A DNA stretch of 64,000 nt from Glaciimonas sp. PCH181 (GTDB lineage: Bacteria; Pseudomonadota; Gammaproteobacteria; Burkholderiales; Burkholderiaceae_D): the NCBI RefSeq assembly GCF_003056055.1, contig NZ_PYFP01000001.1:372001-436000 (forward strand), read 5' to 3'. The position numbers and the translations under genes are program-made. Under the pieces are notes generated by a model. That model did no database searches and had not been told where the DNA came from. It saw nothing but the letters and a program-made list of their open reading frames with translations. Below are positions 56,897 to 64,000 of this stretch, one piece after another (position 1 is the first letter of the stretch; each line of letters opens with the position of its first letter).

Positions 56897-57202
56897 CTGT
56901 ACCACTCCGTAAATAGGGTTCGCCTGCCTGACTAGTAATGCGCCAGTGGAAAGGCGCTAGCATAGCAAAAATGTTGGCTTTGCGGACCTTCGCAACGCAT
57001 TCACCAAATAACGTTGTACTAATCGTTCTTGCCCTTGTTTTCTAGGCATTTTCGGCGTTTTAATGAAAACACATTGTCAGACGTGCTTTGCGCTCTGGAA
57101 GTGTGGAGGGTATAAGCAAATACAGAATTGGTATTGGCTGATCGTCACCGCTTTTGTTATTTTAGCCGCCTTGCCTAATGATATTGCCTAGAGGGAGCCG
57201 GT
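56897..57202. other. Intergenic region between DUF2058 and the LysR gene
   Basis: About 300 bases with both divergent promoters. I see no distinct palindrome. AT-rich parts around 57040-57075 could hold -10 elements. Confidence 0.35.
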
Positions 57203-58084
57203 CTGGAAACCATCAAAAATCTGGACATTGAACTGTTGCGCACCTTTGTCACGGTAGTTGGCGAACAGACGTTTTCCCGTGCCGGCATCAAGATCGGCAA
57301 GACTCAGGCTGCTGTCACCCAGCAAATGCAGCGACTTGAGGCGATTGTCGGTCTGCCACTATTTCAAAAAAATGGCCGGAATAAGGCGTTGACGGCACAC
57401 GGTCATCAGTTGCAAAGCTACGCGCGCGAATTGTTGCTTCTGAATGACGATGCCATGCGTCTGATGTCCAGTGGCGGTCATGCCGGAGTGCTGCGGATCG
57501 GGTGCCCGCACGACGTATCGGATACTTTGCTGCCACCTATCCTGAGCCATATCGCACGCTGGGCACCGAATTTGCGTCTTGAATTGGATGTCGGGCGTAG
57601 TCCATTTCTGATGGACGCCTTGCATCGCGGAGAAATCGATATGACCATCTCCACGCGCCGCGATCCGGCGCTCGAAGGCTTGTTGCTCCGGACCTCGCCG
57701 ACCGCATGGATTTGCGCCTCACAATATGTGCATGAGCCGGGTTCGCCGCTGCCATTGGTGCTGGCCGATGAGCCGAGTATTTTCGGACGGCTGGCGATCG
57801 AGGCGCTAGATGCTGCGCATGTGCGTTGGCGCAAGGCCTACGTGACCTCTAATTTGCTTGGCATCAAAGCAGCGATACGGGCGCAGTTAGGCGTGACTGC
57901 GCGCAGCATCGAATTATTGGGTCCTGAAATGCGCGTGCTCGGCGACAGCGACGGCTTGCCGCGTCTGCCAGATGTCAACTATTACTTGTGGAAGCGGCCC
58001 GGTAATCCAAATCCGCTGGTGCGGGACGCCTTCGCTTTGCTCAAGCGCAATCTGCCGGGCAAGAACGGCACACAAAATCATTAA
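57203..58084 (+). CDS. LysR-family regulator with probable CTG start
   Basis: A LysR regulator of about 293 residues. From a TTG at 57236 the product would begin RTFVTVVGEQTFSRAG and miss the start of helix 1. The frame continues upstream as ETIKNLDIELL, exactly the usual LysR opening, to a CTG at 57203 that stands five bases after GAGGGAG. No ATG, GTG or TTG exists in frame between, so CTG is the likely initiator. The HTH region is GKTQAAVTQQMQRLEAIVG; the remainder is the effector domain. It probably controls the monooxygenase/ABC cluster that follows. Confidence 0.85.
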   Translation: METIKNLDIELLRTFVTVVGEQTFSRAGIKIGKTQAAVTQQMQRLEAIVGLPLFQKNGRNKALTAHGHQLQSYARELLLLNDDAMRLMSSGGHAGVLRIGCPHDVSDTLLPPILSHIARWAPNLRLELDVGRSPFLMDALHRGEIDMTISTRRDPALEGLLLRTSPTAWICASQYVHEPGSPLPLVLADEPSIFGRLAIEALDAAHVRWRKAYVTSNLLGIKAAIRAQLGVTARSIELLGPEMRVLGDSDGLPRLPDVNYYLWKRPGNPNPLVRDAFALLKRNLPGKNGTQNH

Positions 58085-58320
58085 GCGGTGCGACGTAATC
58101 GATAAAGAAGATTTATGTGTTTTGATCTGGGTGCAGCGCGTGAATAAACACTTAATAATTAATATTCCTATATAAAACAGTGGCTTGGACGATTTGTTTT
58201 GCTGGCTTCAGAGCAGCGTCGGTATCGCTTTTCATAAAAAGAATAATGATATTCACTATAATTCGTTCGCATCGTCGGTCCTGATTCTTACCATCTATTA
58301 CATTCTTCAATCAAATGTAA

Positions 58321-59499
58321 ATGGTACGTATGACCGATTCATTGCTAGAAGCAGCAAGCCATTCCGTATCCCCGGCCGACATCGTCGGAAGTCCTCTGCA
58401 TGAGATATTCAAGCAACCGTTTCTGCTAGGACTGTTTCTGCCGATTCAAAACGGCGGCTGGAGCGCCTCGACGCTGCCCCGCAGTACCGACTGGCATTTT
58501 GACTATAACAAGGCGCTGACACTCAAAGCGGAAGCGCTCGGTCTCGATCTGGTATTCGGGCTGGCCCAATGGAATCCAAAGGGTGGCCATGGTGGCGAAA
58601 TGCGCTACCGCGAAGACAGTCTGGACCCGTTCATGGTCACCGCTGCGCTGGCCAGCGTCACCACGCGCATCTTGCTGATTTCCACTATTCACGTGCTGTA
58701 CGGACCCTGGCATCCGCTGCATCTGGCCAAGTTCGGTGCGACCCTCGATAGCATTACGGGCGGGCGCTGGGGCATCAATGTGGTGACCGGCAATCTGGAA
58801 AGTCATGCGCGTATGTTCGGCAAGGCGCAGATCGAACATGCAACGCGTTACCGCATGGCCGAGGAATTCGCGGCGTTCTTGAAGACCTATTGGCATAGCG
58901 AAGAAACCTTTAGTGCACAAGGCGAATTCTGGTCTACCGAAAATGCTTACGTATCGCCCCGACCTAAATTTGGCCGGCCGATTATGGTCAATGCAGCCGG
59001 GTCCGTGCCGGGGATTGAATATGCTACGCGTCACTCTGATCTGGTCTTTATCACCAGCCCAGCGGGTGCCGAAATTGAAGCTGCACTGGGCGCGCTGCCT
59101 GCGCACTGCGGGCAGATTCAGGCCGCTGCCGCACGTCAGGGCAGAGTGTTGCGCACTCTGATTAATCCGATGGTGATCTGCCGCCCGACAGAGCGCGAAG
59201 CCTGGGACTATCACGATGCGATCGTGGCTGCACAGGATCGCACAGCCGTCGACAATTTCTTTGCTTCGGCGCAGGCTCGCGATAGTCATTCGTTTCGTGG
59301 TGCGCAACGCGACCAGAAAGCCGTTGGCGGCAACATCCAGCTGGTCGGCAGCCCGGCACAAATCGTCGAGTATTTACTGCGCCTGCAAGCTGCCGGTTGC
59401 GACGGGGTGCAACTGACTTTCTATGATTTCGAAGCTGATCTGGCGTACTTCGGAGAAGCGGTGCTGCCGTTGCTCAAACAAGCCGGACTGCGCATTTAG
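58321..59499 (+). CDS. LLM-class flavin-dependent monooxygenase (SfnG/RutA-like)
   Basis: A 392-residue bacterial-luciferase-fold monooxygenase. Family features: FLLGLFLPIQNGGW, FDYNKALTLKAEALGLDLVF, TTRILLISTIHVLYGP, LDSITGGRWGINVVTGN and the C-terminal GVQLTFYDFEADLAYFGE. It resembles SfnG (dimethyl sulfone monooxygenase), SsuD and RutA, which use reduced FMN from a partner reductase; none is seen in the window. It leads into the ABC importer with 21 bases between. A second ATG (58330) could be the true start. Confidence 0.87.
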   Translation: MVRMTDSLLEAASHSVSPADIVGSPLHEIFKQPFLLGLFLPIQNGGWSASTLPRSTDWHFDYNKALTLKAEALGLDLVFGLAQWNPKGGHGGEMRYREDSLDPFMVTAALASVTTRILLISTIHVLYGPWHPLHLAKFGATLDSITGGRWGINVVTGNLESHARMFGKAQIEHATRYRMAEEFAAFLKTYWHSEETFSAQGEFWSTENAYVSPRPKFGRPIMVNAAGSVPGIEYATRHSDLVFITSPAGAEIEAALGALPAHCGQIQAAAARQGRVLRTLINPMVICRPTEREAWDYHDAIVAAQDRTAVDNFFASAQARDSHSFRGAQRDQKAVGGNIQLVGSPAQIVEYLLRLQAAGCDGVQLTFYDFEADLAYFGEAVLPLLKQAGLRI

Positions 59500-59520
59500 A
59501 CGCATGCGAAAAGTATCTAT

Positions 59521-60507
59521 ATGAAATTATTGCGTTTTATTTCTACCCGCTTGTTTCAAGCGTTGCCCTTGGCTTTGATGGTGGTGGTGCTGAATTTTTT
59601 TCTGCTCAAGGCTGTGCCCGGCGATCTGGCGGACGTCATCGCTGGAGAAGCAGGTGCCGCCACGCCGGAGTTCATGGCGCAACTGCGCAGCCAATTTGGT
59701 GACGATCAGCCGCTGCTTGTGCAGTTTGGGCAGTACGTCAAAAAAATTCTATCTTTCGATCTCGGCTGGTCATTTCGCTACAACGATGCGGTTGCCCATT
59801 TGATTCTGGAACGTTTGTTGGCCACAGTTTTACTGATGGGGTGCGCTTCGCTGCTGGCGGTTGTGCTCGGCACGGTACTTGGGATTGTGTCGGCGGTCAC
59901 GCGGCGGGCGTGGCTATCGCGGGCGATTTCAGCACTGGCAACATTGGGATTTGCAACGCCGGGATTCTGGCTGGCGTTGATGGTGGTTGTGCTATTCACC
60001 ATCAGGCTCGGCTGGTTGCCTTCGGGCGGGATGACGGAAATGGGCGCGTCGCACACCGGTTTCGCTTACTTGATCGACCTCGGCAAACACATGTTGATGC
60101 CGGTAGGCTGCCTCGCCTTTAGCTATCTGGCGCTCTACATACGGCTGATGCATGACGCTGTACGTGATGCGGCATTGCTGGACTTTGTGCGCACCGCGCG
60201 CGCCAAGGGGAGCTCGCGCAACCGTCTGATCTGGCGCCATATCGTGCCCTATGCAGTATTGCCGGTAGTGGGACTGTCGGGATTGCAGTTCGGCGCTTTA
60301 TTGAGTGGTGCTATCACCGTCGAAACCGTGTTTGCATGGCCTGGACTGGGGCAATTGGCGCTCGCGGCCGTGACTTCGCGAGATATCAATTTACTGCTCG
60401 GTATCTTATTCGTGTCGTCTCTGTTCGTGGTCGCTGTCAATTTGCTGACGGAATTGTTGCTGGCCTGGCTGGACCCACGTATCGATGCAACTGGGAGCCG
60501 GACATGA
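59521..60507 (+). CDS. Dipeptide/oligopeptide-type ABC permease (DppB-like)
   Basis: A 328-residue inner-membrane permease. It opens FISTRLFQALPLALMVVVLN and has GDDQPLLVQFGQYVKKILSFDLGWSF (in parts) and the EAA-loop FVRTARAKGSSRNRLIWRH. Six helices are visible. It overlaps the next permease by four bases (ATGA). The substrate may be an organosulfur compound or peptide, given the neighbours. Confidence 0.92.
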   Translation: MKLLRFISTRLFQALPLALMVVVLNFFLLKAVPGDLADVIAGEAGAATPEFMAQLRSQFGDDQPLLVQFGQYVKKILSFDLGWSFRYNDAVAHLILERLLATVLLMGCASLLAVVLGTVLGIVSAVTRRAWLSRAISALATLGFATPGFWLALMVVVLFTIRLGWLPSGGMTEMGASHTGFAYLIDLGKHMLMPVGCLAFSYLALYIRLMHDAVRDAALLDFVRTARAKGSSRNRLIWRHIVPYAVLPVVGLSGLQFGALLSGAITVETVFAWPGLGQLALAAVTSRDINLLLGILFVSSLFVVAVNLLTELLLAWLDPRIDATGSRT

Positions 60508-61340
60508 ATAGGCTGAGCAGTTCTGTCAAACGTTATCCCGGTGCCTGGATCGGTGCTGTGGGATTGTTACTGTTGTTAGCGCTAGCGCTGGGTGCCGATA
60601 GCCTGACTGGCGCCAACCCGCTGGATATGGTGGCGCGCCCCTATCTGTGGCCGGGGCAAGAGCATGCCTATCCTTTGGGTACCGATATGCTGGGCCGCGA
60701 TATCTGGAGCGGTATTACCCACGGCGCACGCGTTTCGCTGCGGATTGGTTTGCAGGCAGGCTTACTGGCATCCGGAATCGGTTTACTCGTCGGTTGTGCA
60801 GCGGGTTATTTCGGCGGTCGGATCGATAACCTGCTGATGCGCGTCACTGAATTATTTCAGGTAATGCCATCATTGATTTTTACGCTGGTACTGGTGGTGA
60901 TTCTGAAACCAACGGTAGCCAGTATCACGCTTGGGATCGCCGCCACATCCTGGCCTCAGGTTGCCAGATTGTCGCGTGGCGAAGCGCGTCGACTCAAGCG
61001 CAGCGATTTTATCGAAGCGGCGCTGGTTATGGGAATGGGCGACCTGCGCATTATTTTTACCCACATCCTGCCCAATGCACTGATGCCGGTTATTGCATTA
61101 CTAGCCTTGCTGGTCGGTCACGCGATCCTGACGGAAGCCGCGATTGCCTTTCTCGGATTGGGCGATCCGAATGTGGTGTCTTGGGGCAGCATGATCGGCA
61201 GTGGGCGCGACGAGCTACGCACTGCCTGGTACATGACTGCGGAGCCGGGCGCGGCAATTTTGCTGACCGTGGCTGCGTTGAATTTATTGAGCAGCGGATT
61301 GAACCAGTGGCTTAATCCGCGTAGCGGGAGTTTACGATGA
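60504..61340 (+). CDS. Dipeptide/oligopeptide-type ABC permease (DppC-like)
   Basis: A 278-residue partner permease. Motifs: HAYPLGTDMLGRDIWSGITHGARVSL (in parts), and EAA loop DFIEAALVMGMGDLRIIFTHILPN. ATG 60504 is the start because it overlaps the DppB stop (ATGA); the open frame upstream lies inside the previous gene. The end overlaps the next gene by four bases. Confidence 0.92.
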   Translation: MNRLSSSVKRYPGAWIGAVGLLLLLALALGADSLTGANPLDMVARPYLWPGQEHAYPLGTDMLGRDIWSGITHGARVSLRIGLQAGLLASGIGLLVGCAAGYFGGRIDNLLMRVTELFQVMPSLIFTLVLVVILKPTVASITLGIAATSWPQVARLSRGEARRLKRSDFIEAALVMGMGDLRIIFTHILPNALMPVIALLALLVGHAILTEAAIAFLGLGDPNVVSWGSMIGSGRDELRTAWYMTAEPGAAILLTVAALNLLSSGLNQWLNPRSGSLR

Positions 61341-62137
61341 GCCTGCTACAGGTTACCGATCTTAATGTCCGCTTTACTGACGAGCACGGCGTCGCTGGTG
61401 CGCCAGTAGTGCGCGATCTGTCATTTTCGTTAGCTGCCGGTGAAACGCTGGCGCTAGTTGGCGAGTCGGGCAGTGGCAAGTCGACCACGGGGTTTGCTAT
61501 TTTGGGTTTATTGCCGGTGCAGGCTGAAGTTAGCGCCACTTGCCTGCGGATAGGCGATATCGATCTTTTGCATGCAGATGAAAAGCGCATGCAGGCGGTT
61601 AGGGGCGGTCATATCGGCATGGTGTTTCAAGATGCACTTTCTGCCTTGCATCCGCTGATGACTATTGGCGATCAGGTAGCAGAAGCGGTGCGCCTGCATC
61701 AACAGGTCAGCAAGGCCGAAGCCAGAGCTAAAGCTTTGATTCTCTTGAAAAGGGTTCGGATACCGGAGGCAGAACGGCGAATGGCGGAATATCCGCACCG
61801 CTTGTCGGGCGGCATGCGGCAGCGCGTGGTGATTGCTATCGCGCTGGCCGGTCAGCCGGATATTTTGATTGCAGATGAGCCAACCACCGCGCTGGACATG
61901 ACAGTACAGGCGCAGATTCTGGCGTTGCTACGTGATTTGCAGGACGAAACAGGCATGGCGATTCTGCTCATTACGCATGATCTGAGCGTGGTGGCTGAAA
62001 TGGCTGATCGCGTAATGGTAATGCGCCACGGCGAGTGTATAGAAGCGCAATCGGCAATCGCCTTGTTCAACCATCCGCAACATTTTTATACGCGCCAGTT
62101 AATGGCCTCACGACCCTTGTCAGGAGGTTCTTTATGA
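61337..62137 (+). CDS. Oligopeptide-type ABC ATPase (DppD-like)
   Basis: A 266-residue ATPase. Walker [10 protein letters not shown] near residue 42, Q-loop [19 protein letters not shown], signature [15 protein letters not shown] and Walker [17 protein letters not shown] are intact. It starts with the ATGA overlap and ends with another ATGA into the next ATPase. Compared with typical DppD (about 320), the C-terminal peptide-transporter extension is missing, as in shorter members. Confidence 0.92.
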   Translation: MSLLQVTDLNVRFTDEHGVAGAPVVRDLSFSLAAGETLALVGESGSGKSTTGFAILGLLPVQAEVSATCLRIGDIDLLHADEKRMQAVRGGHIGMVFQDALSALHPLMTIGDQVAEAVRLHQQVSKAEARAKALILLKRVRIPEAERRMAEYPHRLSGGMRQRVVIAIALAGQPDILIADEPTTALDMTVQAQILALLRDLQDETGMAILLITHDLSVVAEMADRVMVMRHGECIEAQSAIALFNHPQHFYTRQLMASRPLSGGSL

Positions 62138-63132
62138 CACAGCCATTGCTTGAAGTGCGTGGGCTGAACGTTCGCTATCGTACGCCGCATGGTCTGCTGA
62201 CAGCCTTGCAAGCGGTCGATCTGGTGGTGCAGCAAGGCGAAACCGTGGCCTTGATCGGAGAATCAGGATGTGGCAAAACTTCGCTCGGCAAGACGCTAGT
62301 AGGGCTGAATCATGCCGACTGCGGCCAGATTCTGTATCAGGGTGTCGATCTGGCACCGCTGTCGCGCCGCCAGTGGAAACCGTATCGCGGTGGCATTCAG
62401 ATGGTGTTTCAAGACTCTTTGTCCGCGCTTGACCCACGTCAGCGCGTCGTTAATGCGATTGATTTGCCGTTGCGGTTGCATAGTCGGCTTGACGCTGCTG
62501 GCCGTCTGGCGCGTCGCAGTGAATTGTTTACGCAGGTCGGCCTGGACGAAACGCTGGCGCAACGTTTTCCGCATCAGTTATCGGGTGGACAGCGGCAACG
62601 CCTGAACATAGCGCGTGCATTGGCGACCGGGCCGCAACTGATCGTCTGCGACGAACCGGTATCGGCGCTGGATGTCAGCTTGCAGGCGCAAATTATCGAT
62701 TTGCTACAAGACCTTCAGCGCAGGCTGGGCATCGCCTACCTTTTTATCAGCCATGATTTGGCCGTGGTTGAACAGATCGCCACTCGGATTGCAGTGATGT
62801 ATTTGGGGCGCATCGTCGAAATTTTGCCCAAGAGCAAACTATGGACACACGCAGCGCATCCCTATACCCGGTTGCTGCTGGATGCCATTCCACGCCCGAT
62901 GCCGGGGATGCGGCGTGCCGCTGTGGCTGCGTCGGCGCTGGCCGATGCCGAGCCGCCAAGTCCTTACGCTCGACCGACCGGATGCAGCTTTGCAAACCGT
63001 TGTCCCCATGCCGCTCCGACTTGCAGAGATCAAGACCCGGCGTTGTCTTCGTTGTCTGGAGATCATGCTGTGGCCTGTCATTTTCCGGTTGTCTGGCAGA
63101 AACAGTCACCATCGATACGGGGCCTGATATGA
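62134..63132 (+). CDS. Oligopeptide-type ABC ATPase (DppF-like)
   Basis: A 332-residue ATPase with Walker A GESGCGKTS, Q-loop MVFQDSLSALDPRQRV, LSGGQRQRLNIARAL and VCDEPVSALDVSLQ. The C-terminal extension GCSFANRCPHA with several Cys is the oligopeptide-transporter signature. ATG 62134 overlaps the DppD stop; the longer frame from 62035 lies inside that gene. Its TGA overlaps the next start (ATGA). Confidence 0.92.
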   Translation: MTQPLLEVRGLNVRYRTPHGLLTALQAVDLVVQQGETVALIGESGCGKTSLGKTLVGLNHADCGQILYQGVDLAPLSRRQWKPYRGGIQMVFQDSLSALDPRQRVVNAIDLPLRLHSRLDAAGRLARRSELFTQVGLDETLAQRFPHQLSGGQRQRLNIARALATGPQLIVCDEPVSALDVSLQAQIIDLLQDLQRRLGIAYLFISHDLAVVEQIATRIAVMYLGRIVEILPKSKLWTHAAHPYTRLLLDAIPRPMPGMRRAAVAASALADAEPPSPYARPTGCSFANRCPHAAPTCRDQDPALSSLSGDHAVACHFPVVWQKQSPSIRGLI

Positions 63133-64000
63133 CAATTTCTGAGATACCTGCAGTTCCCGACGTGGGCGCATTGTTGATCGCCGCAGAGCACTTGTCACAA
63201 GAACTGGCGCTGGCGGCGGCTGCGGCAGATCGCCATCGTCTGTTGCCGTTTGATGCCATGCATGCCCTACGTCGCCAACGCCTCGGTGCGCTAAGAGTAC
63301 CGCAGGCCTATGGCGGAGCCGGGGCAACCTGGGACGCGGTTGCAAAGTTATTCATTTTGCTTGCGCAAGGCGACGCAAGCGTGGCGCAGGCTTTTTTATC
63401 CCATTATGTTTTCGTGGAGCGTTTGCGTCTGATGGGAAGTCACGATCAGTGTCTGCGATTGTTGCCGCTGGCTGCGGGCGGCACATTGTTCGGCGGCGCT
63501 GCTGCTGAACGCGGTGGCCGTTTTCGTGGTGAGCTGGCGACGCGCCTGACGGCCGACGGCGCAGGCTATCGACTGAACGGGACCAAACACTACTCAACCG
63601 GCGCTTTGTTTGCCGATGTGTTGAAAATACGTGCGCTTGATGAACGGGATCGGATGATTTCTGTACTGATACCCGCCGATCGTGCAGGCATAGAACGGAT
63701 TGACGACTGGAACGGCATGGGCCAGCGCTGCACCGCTAGCGGCACTACTACGCTGAGCAATGTTGCAGTCGCCGCAGACGAGATCATGCCGATGGCGGTC
63801 TGGACCAGTCAACGGCATCATACCGGGGCAGCCGCGCAGATCATCCATTGCGCGATAGATGCAGGCATAGCGCTGGCGGCGGTGCGCGATGCGACAAGCT
63901 GGATACGCAGTGGCAGCCTTGATAAAAGCGACCCGCATACCTTGCATACGTTAGGACGAATGGCGGCACGTGCCCACGCCGCCGAAGCCATCGTGTTAAG
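63129..64000 (+). CDS. SfnB-like acyl-CoA dehydrogenase family protein (partial)
   Basis: Runs from ATG 63129 to the window edge without a stop (290 codons). The translation has the N-terminal helical domain (LFILLAQGDASVAQAFLSHYVFVE) and the middle domain with LNGTKHYSTGALFAD and GMGQRCTASGTTTLSNV, as in the SfnB/DszC-type flavin monooxygenases of the acyl-CoA dehydrogenase fold. SfnB-type proteins take part in sulfone or sulfonate use. It overlaps the DppF-like stop (ATGA), so it belongs to the same operon. The C-terminal quarter is outside the window. Confidence 0.85.
   Translation, partial: MTISEIPAVPDVGALLIAAEHLSQELALAAAAADRHRLLPFDAMHALRRQRLGALRVPQAYGGAGATWDAVAKLFILLAQGDASVAQAFLSHYVFVERLRLMGSHDQCLRLLPLAAGGTLFGGAAAERGGRFRGELATRLTADGAGYRLNGTKHYSTGALFADVLKIRALDERDRMISVLIPADRAGIERIDDWNGMGQRCTASGTTTLSNVAVAADEIMPMAVWTSQRHHTGAAAQIIHCAIDAGIALAAVRDATSWIRSGSLDKSDPHTLHTLGRMAARAHAAEAIVL

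Noticed and set aside
58426..59361. 311-codon minus-strand frame opposite the monooxygenase
   Set aside because: A shadow of the LLM monooxygenase; the translation is rich in His, Arg and Gln without motifs.

Overview
The window looks like a chromosomal stretch from a betaproteobacterium, most likely of the Oxalobacteraceae (Collimonas, Glaciimonas or Herbaspirillum type). This rests on the nadE-glnB pairing, a solitary second fusA, an AcrB/MexF-type efflux operon, a pca thiolase branch and the general protein flavour. Genus is not settled. No insertion sequence, prophage, CRISPR array or rRNA was seen. Most genes look vertically inherited; the accessory part is roughly 37.2-64 kb, after a tRNA-Lys gene.

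Layout. 1-6.6 kb: a truncated GbsR/MarR-like regulator, an alpha/beta hydrolase, ppa, an eamA-like exporter with a DUF482 acyltransferase, and nadE. 6.7-15.3 kb: glnB, then a cobalamin block: cobT-cobS-cobC (lower-ligand attachment), a cobalamin riboswitch, btuB (outer-membrane receptor), and btuC-btuD-btuF (inner-membrane importer). 15.4-22.3 kb, minus strand: a LacI-controlled sugar or polyol operon (regulator, RbsA/C/B-type ABC importer, TIM-barrel isomerase, Gfo/Idh dehydrogenase). 22.6-24.7 kb: fusA. 25.2-29.9 kb: kgtP behind a good sigma-54 promoter, followed by a DctB/DctD (MifS/MifR)-type two-component pair. 30.1-33 kb: a Tat-type amidase and a PLP sulfhydrylase/lyase. 33.2-36.9 kb: pcaR divergent from pcaI-pcaJ-pcaF (last steps of the beta-ketoadipate pathway). 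37.15 kb: tRNA-Lys(CTT).

37.8-42.4 kb: a threonine-aldolase-like enzyme, a DUF4124 protein, and a GcvA-type LysR regulator divergent from an MFS transporter that carries a one-base frameshift. 42.5-49.4 kb: a GntR regulator divergent from an unusual operon (HAD dehalogenase-like, amino-acid binding protein, D-amino-acid dehydrogenase, DapA-like lyase, two permeases, ATPase), with two tandem operator-like repeats between. 49.5-56.2 kb: a MexEF-OprN-type RND efflux operon and an Rrf2 regulator; matching palindromes precede both. 56.4 kb: DUF2058. 57.2-64 kb: a LysR regulator that seems to start at CTG, an LLM flavin monooxygenase, a DppBCDF-type importer without a binding protein, and the start of an SfnB-like dehydrogenase, suggesting organosulfur scavenging.

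The most unusual signal is not a gene. It is a strong strand-specific wobble-base bias. Parts of btuB and btuC end almost every codon in G or T. Two adjacent genes of one operon (16.6-18.7 kb) have opposite biases that switch at a hairpin near 17,715.
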